Assembly (NCBI GenBank): GCA_031271525.1
Contig: JAISVO010000059.1
Coordinates: 1 to 8,488 of the forward strand
Origin: Oscillospiraceae bacterium
GTDB lineage: Bacteria > Bacillota > Clostridia > Oscillospirales > UBA929
Direction of reading: 5' to 3'
DNA length: 8,488 nt
The notes beneath the pieces are model-generated. The model saw only the letters and a program-made list of their open reading frames with translations. It had not been told where the DNA came from and searched no databases. A program made the position numbers and the translations under genes. Positions 1 through 8,488 of this stretch are shown piece after piece. Position 1 is the stretch's first letter. Every line of letters begins with the position of its first letter.

Positions 1-492
1 TGCGCCGACAATGTGCTGGACCTGATGGGTAAGCCCCGCTTCGGCGTCTATAAGGCGTTCGTCCGGCGGTATGAGGAGGCGAATCAGAAAGCGGGGAAAA
101 AGCAGTTTCTCGTGCCCTACCTCATTTCCTCCCATCCGGGATCGACGCTGAACGACGCTGTGGAGCTGGCGCTGGCGCTGAAGAAGATGGGTCGCCGCCC
201 CGAGCAGGTACAGGATTTTTACCCAACCCCCGGGACGATTTCCACCTGCATGTACCACACCGGGCTGGACCCGCGCACGATGAAGCCGGTTTTCTGCGCA
301 AAGACCCCCAAGGAGAAGGCGATGCAGCGCGCCCTCCTCCAATGGTTCCTGCCGCAGAACCGGGGGCTTGTCAACGAAGCGCTCCGGGAAGCCGGGCGGA
401 GCGACGCGTTTGCGGTTTTGTTCCCGCAGCGGAACGCAAAAAGTAAAAAACCGGCGGTAAAGTCGGAAAGAAAGAAAGGAAGACGGAAATGA
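1..492 (+). CDS. ygiQ: YgiQ family radical SAM protein, C-terminal part (5' truncated)
   Basis: The reading frame is open from the first base, so the gene starts left of the window; the GTG at 13 is internal. About 163 C-terminal residues are visible. They carry the conserved stretches of the YgiQ family C-terminal region (DUF3362-like): a VPYLISSHPGS motif, then VQDFYPTPGTISTCMYHTGLDP, and a KTPKEKAMQRALLQWF segment. The radical SAM core with its CxxxCxxC cluster would lie upstream and cannot be seen. Members of this family are predicted iron-sulfur, S-adenosylmethionine-dependent enzymes of about 600 residues or more whose reaction is not established. The last 20 or so residues are a very basic Lys/Arg tail whose purine-rich codons also supply the ribosome binding site of the next gene. 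The TGA stop at 490-492 overlaps the ATG of that gene, so the two are probably co-transcribed and translationally coupled. The family call is firm; the function is not. Confidence 0.93.
   Translation, partial: CADNVLDLMGKPRFGVYKAFVRRYEEANQKAGKKQFLVPYLISSHPGSTLNDAVELALALKKMGRRPEQVQDFYPTPGTISTCMYHTGLDPRTMKPVFCAKTPKEKAMQRALLQWFLPQNRGLVNEALREAGRSDAFAVLFPQRNAKSKKPAVKSERKKGRRK
476..482 (+). promoter_or_regulatory. Ribosome binding site for the isomerase/epimerase gene
   Basis: The purine-rich AAGGAAG lies six bases before the ATG at 489, within the last codons of the ygiQ-like gene. It supports the ATG at 489 as the start and fits coupled translation across the ATGA overlap. Confidence 0.7.
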
Positions 493-1259
493 ACCTAAGC
501 TTTTGTTCCCTAGGGTGTCCCAATTGGAGTATCGAGGAGATCGTCAGCCGGGCCAAAACCTATGGCTACGGCGGCGTCGAGCTTCGGATTGGGGGGAAAC
601 AGCATGTTGACCCGAGTATGAGCGAGGACGAACGGGCTGCCGTTAAGGCGCTGTTCGGCGGCGGCAACTTGGCGATCCCCGCCCTGAGCGGCTACACCAA
701 GTTCGCCGATGGGGAGGACCTGCAAACCCAAGCGGCGGCGCTTCGGAAGAACATCGGTCTCTGCGTTTCCCTCGGCGCGCCGGTGCTCCGCACCTTCTTG
801 GGCGGGGAGGGAACCCTTGCCCAAGAGGGCGCAAGCGTCCTGAAGGAGTGCTGCGACTACGCGGCTTCGGTCGGCGTGACCGTCTGTATGGAGATCCACG
901 ACGCGCTGAAAAGCGGCGGACAAGCCGCCGCTTTGGTCAGGATGGTGGACAGCAAGGGTTTTGCGATCCTGTGGGATCTGCACCACAGCGTAAAGGGCGG
1001 CGACAGACCGGAGGAGACATGGGGCGCGGTGGGGCCTTTTATCCGGCACGTACATATCAAGGACGCCAGACCGGACCAATCCCTCTGTATGATCGGAGAA
1101 GGGGTCCTGCCCGCCGCCGAGACGCTGCGCCTGCTGCGGGACAAGGGATACGCCGGCTTTGTGTCTTTTGAGTGGGAGAAGATGTGGCATCCCGAGCTGG
1201 ATGAGCCGGAAACCGCGTTCCCGAGATTTACCGAGTTCGCGAAGGACGCGTTAGCTTAA
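489..1259 (+). CDS. Sugar phosphate isomerase/epimerase-like TIM-barrel protein
   Basis: A complete 256-residue protein of the xylose isomerase-like TIM-barrel superfamily (AP endonuclease family 2), close to the usual length for IolE/IolI/hydroxypyruvate isomerase-like members. The expected divalent metal ligands can be placed: Glu135 in CMEIHD, Asp163 in WDLHH, His189 in HVHIKD, and Glu228 in SFEWE. A GEG loop at about 203-205 also matches the family. Members typically isomerise or epimerise sugars or keto-sugars in the cytoplasm; there is no signal peptide. The sequence alone does not fix the substrate. The start at 489 is supported by an upstream AAGGAAG and by the ATGA overlap with the preceding YgiQ-family gene. 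Its last nine bases overlap the convergent beta-glucosidase gene. A link to the glucan operon is not implied by position, because it is on the opposite strand. The superfamily call is confident; any specific enzyme name would be a guess. Confidence 0.88.
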   Translation: MNLSFCSLGCPNWSIEEIVSRAKTYGYGGVELRIGGKQHVDPSMSEDERAAVKALFGGGNLAIPALSGYTKFADGEDLQTQAAALRKNIGLCVSLGAPVLRTFLGGEGTLAQEGASVLKECCDYAASVGVTVCMEIHDALKSGGQAAALVRMVDSKGFAILWDLHHSVKGGDRPEETWGAVGPFIRHVHIKDARPDQSLCMIGEGVLPAAETLRLLRDKGYAGFVSFEWEKMWHPELDEPETAFPRFTEFAKDALA

Positions 1260-3101
1260 GCCGTAACCGTACTCATAGAGCGTGTCCCCGCCTTGGGTGA
1301 CGGTCCACGTAAACGGGGTGCGTCCGGTGAACTCAGCATCGCCGAACAGGACGTCCGCCAGCGCGCCGCCGCCCTCCGAGCCAGGGAGCCACGCCGAAAT
1401 CAGCGCGTCCCAGTTCTCCAAGTGGGTGGAGACCATCATCGGGCGGCCGGTCAGCATGACGACGATTACCGGGCAGCCAAGCTCGTAGACCGCGTTCAGC
1501 GCGGCGACGTCTTGGGTGCGGAGGGTGACGTTGCCCGACCGGTCGCCTTCGTATTCGGCGTAGGGGTTCTCGCCGACCACGACGATGGCGCAGTCAAACT
1601 CGCCCTCGGCGACGCCGTCTTTCGCGTAGGTGACGTTGTCCTTGACCGCCTGCAAGCCTTCCAAGATGGTGGTGCCCTCGGTGATCGCGCCGTGGGAACC
1701 CTGCCATGTGATCGACCAGCCGCCGCACTGCATCCCGATGTCGCTGCCGCCCTCGCCCGCGAGGAGGATGTTGTCAAAGTCTTTCAGCCGAGCGATGATG
1801 TCGTTTTCGTTCTTCAAAAGGGTCATCGACCGGGCGGCCGCCTCCCGGGCGAGCGCGCGGTGTTCTTCGGTGCCGACATCCCCGCCGGTGCTGACGTTGG
1901 GGTTTTCAAAGAGGCCCAGCTTCTCCTTGACCTTGAGGATGCGGAGGACCGCGTCGTCGATCCGCTCCATCGGGACGTCGCCGTTCAGGACGGCCGCTTT
2001 TAAGTACTTGATGTAATCGACCCACCAGTTCCGCCCGTTCGTCGCCATGACCATATCGACACCGGCGTTGATGGCGTTCGCGATTTGGTTCTGGTAGCTG
2101 CCGCCGGTCAACTGGGTGATCGCCGCCCAGTCCGAGATGACGAAGCCCTCGAAGCCAAGCTCGTCTTTGAGGAGGTCGGTCAGCAGTTCCTTGCTCTCGT
2201 GCATTTTCAATCCGTTGACGCTGGAGAAGGAGGGCATCAAGGTGAGCGCTCCGCCCTTGATCGCCTCGATGTAGGGGGGGAGGATCCGCCGGATGTCCTC
2301 GTCGTCCATGATGGCGTTGCCTTGGTTCTGCCCGTTGACTGTCTGTCCCTCGCCGAGGTAGTGCTTCATGCACGCGGCGACTTTTCCGCTGCTCTGCAGC
2401 CCGGCGATGACCGCCGAGCTTATCGCGGTGACAAGGTCCACATTCTCGCCGAAGCACTCGTAGGCGCGTCCCCACCGGATGTCCTCAGCCACGCCGAGGA
2501 CGGGGGAGAAGGTCCACGGGATGCCGGTCGCGAGCATCTCCTCGGCGGTCGCCGCGCCGATCTCCTGAGCGATTACGGCGCCGCTCTTGATGTCGCCGAC
2601 GCCGATCGCGCCCAAACCGACGTTATGGGGGAAGATCGTCGCGTTCATCACGTTGTTGTGCCCGTGCACCGCGTCAATCCCATAGATGAGCGGGATGCCG
2701 AGCCGGGTATCGAGGGATTGCCGCATGAAGTCATCGGTCATCTTCGACCAGCCGGCGGCCGTGTTGGTGGCGGGGACCGACCCGCCGCCGCTCAGCACCG
2801 ACCCCAGATAGAAACGCTTGATGTCGCCGCCCTGCAGGTCGATCCGTTCGGCCTGAGTCATTTGCCCGATCTTCTCGTCCAGCGTCATCAGGGCGAGGAG
2901 CTCCTCCATGCTGCCGTACGATAAGTCCGGTTCTTCCGGCGAGGGGGACGTTTCCGGCGTTTCCGGCGTTTCGGCTGGCGTGGTTTCCTCAACAGGGGGT
3001 GCGTCGGGGGTGACGCTGTCCGCCGACGGCGTCGGCGAGACGCCCGAACAGGCGGAAAGGAGCAGGAAAAGCGCCAGCAGGAGAGAAAGTCGTTTTGTCA
3101 T
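1251..3101 (-). CDS. GH3 family beta-glucosidase / exo-beta-glucanase lipoprotein
   Basis: A 616-residue secreted lipoprotein. The N-terminus has a short basic start, a leucine-rich core and the lipobox LSAC with Cys18 as the lipidated residue. A Pro/Thr/Glu-rich linker follows to about residue 60. The GH3 (beta/alpha)8 domain spans roughly 63-400 (LMTLDEKIGQMTQAER, the VHGHNNVMNATIFPHN region, KHYLGEG). The predicted nucleophile is Asp324 in GFVISDW. The alpha/beta-sandwich domain spans about 410-616. Glu516 in NPYAEYEGD aligns with the acid/base region of barley exoglucanase ExoI-type enzymes, and the GGWSITWQG segment at 460-468 matches their aglycone-site tryptophan loop. There is no C-terminal fibronectin III domain. 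The enzyme should remove single glucose units from the non-reducing ends of beta-glucans or oligosaccharides outside the membrane. It is the last gene of the minus-strand operon, 36 bases after the GH16-GH30 gene, with AAGGAG 11 bases before its ATG. Its stop overlaps the convergent isomerase gene. The family is firm; linkage preference is inferred from context. Confidence 0.95.
   Translation of the reverse strand: MTKRLSLLLALFLLLSACSGVSPTPSADSVTPDAPPVEETTPAETPETPETSPSPEEPDLSYGSMEELLALMTLDEKIGQMTQAERIDLQGGDIKRFYLGSVLSGGGSVPATNTAAGWSKMTDDFMRQSLDTRLGIPLIYGIDAVHGHNNVMNATIFPHNVGLGAIGVGDIKSGAVIAQEIGAATAEEMLATGIPWTFSPVLGVAEDIRWGRAYECFGENVDLVTAISSAVIAGLQSSGKVAACMKHYLGEGQTVNGQNQGNAIMDDEDIRRILPPYIEAIKGGALTLMPSFSSVNGLKMHESKELLTDLLKDELGFEGFVISDWAAITQLTGGSYQNQIANAINAGVDMVMATNGRNWWVDYIKYLKAAVLNGDVPMERIDDAVLRILKVKEKLGLFENPNVSTGGDVGTEEHRALAREAAARSMTLLKNENDIIARLKDFDNILLAGEGGSDIGMQCGGWSITWQGSHGAITEGTTILEGLQAVKDNVTYAKDGVAEGEFDCAIVVVGENPYAEYEGDRSGNVTLRTQDVAALNAVYELGCPVIVVMLTGRPMMVSTHLENWDALISAWLPGSEGGGALADVLFGDAEFTGRTPFTWTVTQGGDTLYEYGYGLS
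2951..2968 (-). repeat. 9-base tandem repeat in the linker of the GH3 lipoprotein
   Basis: Two exact copies of TTTCCGGCG (+ strand) stand side by side, followed by a degenerate third copy. They fall in the linker behind the lipidated cysteine and encode the repeating Glu-Thr-Pro pattern. Copy number could vary by slippage in steps of three residues without breaking the frame. Confidence 0.6.
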
Positions 3102-3112
3102 GTGTCGGGTTA

Positions 3113-3118
3113 CTCCTT
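3113..3118 (-). promoter_or_regulatory. Ribosome binding site of the GH3 gene
   Basis: AAGGAG on the minus strand, 11 bases before the ATG at 3101, is the clearest Shine-Dalgarno match in the window. The 36-base gap (3102-3137) holds this site and nothing else I can recognise: no hairpin, and no -35/-10 pair with acceptable spacing. Confidence 0.75.
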
Positions 3119-3137
3119 ACTTTCATTTAGAATCGGA

Positions 3138-5546
<2,409 letters not shown>

Positions 5547-5547
5547 C

Positions 5548-6501
5548 TTATTCCCCCGTGATCCCGGCATTTTCAATGCCTTTGATGAACTGGCGCTGGA
5601 CGAAGAGGTACATGATCAGCAGGGGGAGAATCGCGATCAGCGTCCCGCTCATTTTGTAAGCCTCGTTGATCCGGAACTCCGGGTCGGCGTTGGTGCCCGT
5701 CCCTTGCGCGTAAGAGGCGAACAAGCTGTCGAACATCGCGAGACGGTTGGGGAGGAGGGGGACGCTCCCCCGGAGGAACGTGTTGGTGAGGTAGCTCTCG
5801 TTCCAGTTCCACACGAAGGAGAAGAGGAAGACGACCAGAACGGTGGAGATGCTCAGCCGCAGGATGACGTGGAGGAAGACCTGAAAGGAGTTCGCGCCGT
5901 CGATCGACGCCGCTTCGTCCAAGGAGCGGGGGATCATCCGGAAGAAGTTGTAGCAGATCAGAATCAACACGGCGGAGTAAATCCCCTGACCCAAAATCGC
6001 CATCACCGTCTGGGGGATCCACGTGCCAATCAGCTGCAGCCCCTCGACGCTCTCCTGTATGCCGGTGAACATCATGATCCGGGGGATGACGACGACCGGG
6101 GTGGGGATGACAAAGCTCATCAGCACCATGACAAACCAGATCCGCTTGCCCGGGAACTCATACCGGGCGAAGGCGTAGCCCGTCAGCGAGGACACCAGCG
6201 TCTGGGAAACCGCGAGGAGGACGGAGAACCACATCGAGCCGACCAAAGTCTTTTGCAGGTCCAACGTGTTCAGCGCGACCCGGAGGTTGTTGAAGGTGAA
6301 ATTGCTGGGGATCCATGTCACAGCCGGGTTCATGATGTCCCGGTCGCTCATCATCGAGAGGACGATCATACGGAGGATTGGGTAGATGAATTGATAGCTG
6401 ATCAGGATGAGCGCCGCGTAGATCGCGATTTTGATGAGTACCCGCCGGAGGAGACGGCGGCTCGAAAGCATTTTTTCAGGGAGCTTTAACTGTTTCGTCA
6501 T
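5548..6501 (-). CDS. MalG-type carbohydrate ABC transporter permease
   Basis: A 317-residue inner-membrane subunit of a sugar importer of the MalG / CUT1 class. Hydrophobic segments lie at about 22-50, 87-110, 121-145, 163-190, 215-232 and 285-302, matching the usual six-helix layout. The cytoplasmic EAA loop, which contacts the ATPase, is at 196-203 (EAASIDGA), followed by a phenylalanine at the expected place. The C-terminus (VQRQFIKGIENAGITGE) is typical of MalG-like permeases, which end in KG(x)nGxxKG-type sequences. The frame stays open to 6795, but that extension lies wholly inside the neighbouring permease gene and encodes Arg/Pro-rich, unpermease-like sequence. The start is therefore the ATG at 6501, which overlaps the upstream stop as ATGA and has AAAGGAAG 11 bases before it. 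The stop at 5548-5550 is one base from the next start. The partner is the MalF-type permease just upstream. Import of beta-gluco-oligosaccharides is inferred from the flanking hydrolases. Confidence 0.93.
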   Translation of the reverse strand: MTKQLKLPEKMLSSRRLLRRVLIKIAIYAALILISYQFIYPILRMIVLSMMSDRDIMNPAVTWIPSNFTFNNLRVALNTLDLQKTLVGSMWFSVLLAVSQTLVSSLTGYAFARYEFPGKRIWFVMVLMSFVIPTPVVVIPRIMMFTGIQESVEGLQLIGTWIPQTVMAILGQGIYSAVLILICYNFFRMIPRSLDEAASIDGANSFQVFLHVILRLSISTVLVVFLFSFVWNWNESYLTNTFLRGSVPLLPNRLAMFDSLFASYAQGTGTNADPEFRINEAYKMSGTLIAILPLLIMYLFVQRQFIKGIENAGITGE

Positions 6502-7418
6502 CTCGCGGACCACTTCCTTTCCAGACGTTTTTGGATCTTGACCGGGGTGTCCTTCGGCTCCTTCAGGAGGAGGAAGGCGCACCCGATGAACAGCAGCACC
6601 GCGAGACTGTAGATCCACGCGAACGCCGACGCCAAGCCGAATCCGCTGGAGGTGTTGAAGATCGCGCTTTGCACGAGGTCGAGGACGGCGCCGGTGCCGG
6701 AGGTGTAGATTGAAATCTGGACCACCGTGAAGATCATGACCACTAGGAATACGGGGCGGAGGATCGGGATGGTGATCTTCCAGAGGATCTGCCACGGGGT
6801 GGCGGAGTCGATCATCGCGGCTTCCAGCACACTGCCGTTCAGTTTCTGCAAACCGTTGATGAACAGGATGATCGGGATTCCAGTGAACCAGAGGACCATA
6901 GAGAAATTCTCAAAGAGGTAGAAGAGCGCTTCAGCCAGCCACGGGGCGATGTTGTCGATGACGACAAAGATAAACTGATCCTCTATACCCGTCATCGACG
7001 CCGCGCCGCTGTCCGCGATTTGCTGCATCACCGGGCCGCTCATGACGATGACCGGCAGAAAGAAGAGCATCCGGAGGAACCCGCGCCCCCGCATCGGGCG
7101 GTTCAGCAGCAGCGCCAAGATGAAGGAGATGATGACGATGGTGGGCGCATAGGTGATCTCCATGATCATGAAGCTAACTAAGCTGGGCACAAACTCGGCG
7201 TTGCGCAGCAGGGCGACGACATAGTTTCCGATCCCGATGGGGGTTAACTCGTAGCCCAAAATGGTGGACTGGACCTCATAGAAGGAGAGGTAGATGGTGT
7301 AGACGAAGGGGAACGCCGTGAAGATGAGGAACCCGAGGATCCACGGGGACATAAAGAGGTAGCCCGTGATCGACTTCCGGCGGGCAATCGTTTTCGGCCT
7401 GTCTCGTTTCAATACCAT
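6498..7418 (-). CDS. MalF-type (LplB/UgpA-like) carbohydrate ABC transporter permease
   Basis: A 306-residue membrane permease that pairs with the downstream MalG-type protein in a CUT1-class sugar importer. The N-terminus is basic and leads into GYLFMSPWILGFLIFTAFPFVYTIYLSF, shown here only as a position range of about 19-46, the hallmark first helix of the family. Further hydrophobic segments lie at about 76-106, 115-131, 172-190, 217-238 and 262-285. The EAA loop is at 199-206 (EAAMIDSA), with Ser in place of the usual Gly, followed by the TIPILRP stretch at 216-222. An in-frame ATG at 7433 exists, but only the ATG at 7418 has a good ribosome binding site (GGGAGGG, six bases upstream), so I start there. 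The preceding gene stops two bases away (TGA-AG-ATG), and the stop overlaps the next gene as ATGA. No ATPase or solute-binding protein is in the window; MsmK-like shared ATPases commonly serve such transporters. Confidence 0.93.
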   Translation of the reverse strand: MVLKRDRPKTIARRKSITGYLFMSPWILGFLIFTAFPFVYTIYLSFYEVQSTILGYELTPIGIGNYVVALLRNAEFVPSLVSFMIMEITYAPTIVIISFILALLLNRPMRGRGFLRMLFFLPVIVMSGPVMQQIADSGAASMTGIEDQFIFVVIDNIAPWLAEALFYLFENFSMVLWFTGIPIILFINGLQKLNGSVLEAAMIDSATPWQILWKITIPILRPVFLVVMIFTVVQISIYTSGTGAVLDLVQSAIFNTSSGFGLASAFAWIYSLAVLLFIGCAFLLLKEPKDTPVKIQKRLERKWSAR

Positions 7419-7420
7419 CT

Positions 7421-8488
7421 TCAGCCCTCCCATACGACCGCAGACTGCGGCCCGGCGGTCTGCCCCTCATAGGCGACCGTCTCTTCGGTGTAGTTGACTA
7501 GGACATTCGCGCCGCCGTCATACCGGTTGACGACGACCCCGTTCTCCATGATGTCCCGCCCGATCCAGCTCTGACCGGCGATACCGGCATAGACTTCCTC
7601 CATCTCGGTGTAGATGCCGATGATGATGTCCCGGTAGAGGTCGTAGGAGGTGGAGTAGAAACCGGCGGAGTTGGTGCTCGCCAGCAGGTACGCCGGCTGC
7701 TGGGTCAGGACAAAGGAGGGGAATACGTTGTAGTCGATCATCCGCAGCACGTCCTCCCGGGTATAGAAGGAGAAGTTCGCGTAGGGGGCGTACATCTCCA
7801 TCGTGCCGTTCAGCAGCAGCTGGAGGAAGGGGACGGTGTCGGTCTCGACGATATATTGGGTCGGGATGACCGGCGCGTTGATGAACCGGTCGGTGGAGTT
7901 CCAAAGGTACATATTGGGGGTATAGGCGTTGACCGTCATCCCGAGGTTCGCGATCGTGCCGCTCAGGAGCTCGATCGCCTCGGGCGCGCCGATGGGATTG
8001 GAGCCGTAGTGGCTGATGATCCGGCTGGAGACGCCTTTGATCCCCACCGAGGACGCGCCGACCCGCTTCATCGCGTCGGTTTGGGCGTTGATCCAGTCCG
8101 CGCTCTTTTGGGGCTTCGCGAACGAGATCATCGAGATCGGCACGCTGGTGTTGGTGTAGCTGATCCAGCGCTCAACCCCCCAGTTGGTGCGGTGGTACGC
8201 CATGTTGGAGCTGACGTTCATTTGAAGCTCGTTGATCGCCGAGTAGTCTTGCGTGAAGTATACGTCGGCGCCTTGGGCCTTCATTTCGCCGATCAGGTCG
8301 GTCAGGTCGCCCCGGGAGCCGATGTCGTTGGAATAGTCCAACCGCCACGGCTTGCCCGCCGTGATGCCGCCCTTCTGCGCTCCCAGAAGCCCCGCGTTGA
8401 TATTTCTGACACCGGCGGCGTTTAGGTCGCCGAGGATCGCGCCGACATCCTCCGAAGTGGTGACGACAACGTCTTTTGTGCGGAAGAT
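7421..8488 (-). CDS. DUF5696-like putative TIM-barrel glycoside hydrolase-like protein, C-terminal part
   Basis: The frame is open to the right edge, so the 355 visible residues are the C-terminal part of a longer protein; the TTG at 8341 is internal. I recognise a DUF5696-like pattern: a barrel-type region with DYSNDIGSRGD (about 51-61) and MAYHRTNWG (about 96-104), then PTQYIVETDTVPFLQLLLNG (209-228), an FYSTSYDLYRD segment (277-287), and a small closing beta-sandwich with the NGVVVNRYDGGANVLVNYT signature (316-334). Such C-terminal sandwiches are common behind TIM-barrel glycoside hydrolases. Members of this family occur beside sugar ABC transporters; as far as I know no activity is settled. 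Conserved acids such as Asp51, Asp55 and Glu215 are candidates, but I cannot assign catalysis. No signal peptide can be judged because the N-terminus is missing. Its stop is two bases from the permease start, so it belongs to the glucan operon. The family call is from memory of the pattern and is moderately sure. Confidence 0.68.
   Translation of the reverse strand: MFRTKDVVVTTSEDVGAILGDLNAAGVRNINAGLLGAQKGGITAGKPWRLDYSNDIGSRGDLTDLIGEMKAQGADVYFTQDYSAINELQMNVSSNMAYHRTNWGVERWISYTNTSVPISMISFAKPQKSADWINAQTDAMKRVGASSVGIKGVSSRIISHYGSNPIGAPEAIELLSGTIANLGMTVNAYTPNMYLWNSTDRFINAPVIPTQYIVETDTVPFLQLLLNGTMEMYAPYANFSFYTREDVLRMIDYNVFPSFVLTQQPAYLLASTNSAGFYSTSYDLYRDIIIGIYTEMEEVYAGIAGQSWIGRDIMENGVVVNRYDGGANVLVNYTEETVAYEGQTAGPQSAVVWEG
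7425..7431 (-). promoter_or_regulatory. Ribosome binding site that fixes the start of the MalF-type permease
   Basis: GGGAGGG on the minus strand is spaced six bases from the ATG at 7418. It overlaps the last codons of the DUF5696-like gene. The alternative ATG at 7433 lies against this motif and has no comparable site of its own, so the shorter start is preferred. Confidence 0.75.

Noticed and set aside
510..1190. A 226-codon open frame on the - strand
   Set aside because: It lies wholly opposite the isomerase/epimerase gene, which has all expected metal ligands.
1254..1261. Palindrome GCTTAAGC as a bidirectional terminator
   Set aside because: The arms are only four bases, AT-rich in the centre, with no loop and no T-run on either side, so it cannot form a stable intrinsic terminator.
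2085..2924. A 279-codon open frame on the + strand
   Set aside because: It is antisense to the well-supported GH3 catalytic domain, with no recognisable motifs.
5547..5576. TTG start adding ten residues to the GH16-GH30 lipoprotein
   Set aside because: It would overlap the permease gene by 29 bases and put extra residues before a normal signal peptide. The ATG at 5546 sits one base after the permease stop.
6502..6795. N-terminal extension of the MalG-type permease
   Set aside because: The extra codons are inside the MalF-type gene in another frame and encode an Arg/Pro/His-rich stretch unlike any permease. The ATG at 6501 with an ATGA overlap is the better start.

Overview
The window looks like a GC-rich chromosome fragment from a Gram-positive-type bacterium, most likely a Clostridia-like member of the Bacillota. 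This lineage is inferred from lipobox-anchored secreted hydrolases next to a MalF/MalG-type ABC importer (rather than SusC/SusD), from AGGAG-type ribosome binding sites, and from the protein styles. No rRNA or other taxonomic marker is present. Coding density is extreme: the largest gap between genes is 36 bases. I see no tRNA, rRNA, CRISPR array, insertion sequence or phage gene.

Left part (1-1259, + strand): the 3' end of a YgiQ-family radical SAM gene, coupled by an ATGA overlap to a complete sugar phosphate isomerase/epimerase-like TIM-barrel gene.

Right part (1251-8488, - strand, read right to left): one tightly packed operon that enters from beyond the right edge. In transcription order it has (i) the C-terminal 355 residues of a DUF5696-like protein of unknown activity, (ii) a MalF-type sugar ABC permease, (iii) a MalG-type sugar ABC permease, (iv) an 802-residue lipoprotein that fuses a GH16 laminarinase-type domain to a GH30 domain, and (v) a GH3 exo-beta-glucosidase lipoprotein. 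Junctions are TGA-AG-ATG, ATGA, TAA-G-ATG and a 36-base gap.

Taken together, the operon reads as a system for branched beta-1,3/1,6-glucan (laminarin-like or fungal cell-wall glucan). GH16 would cut the beta-1,3 backbone, GH30 the beta-1,6 linkages or branches, GH3 would release glucose from ends, and the permease pair would import oligosaccharides. The solute-binding protein, any regulator and the promoter are not in the window and probably lie to the right. The ATPase is also missing and may be a shared MsmK-type protein encoded elsewhere. Family assignments rest on visible motifs; the substrate is inferred.

The two transcription units converge and overlap tail to tail by nine bases (1251-1259), with no visible terminator between them. 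The most unusual elements are the GH16-GH30 fusion and the uncharacterised DUF5696-like protein at the head of the visible operon.
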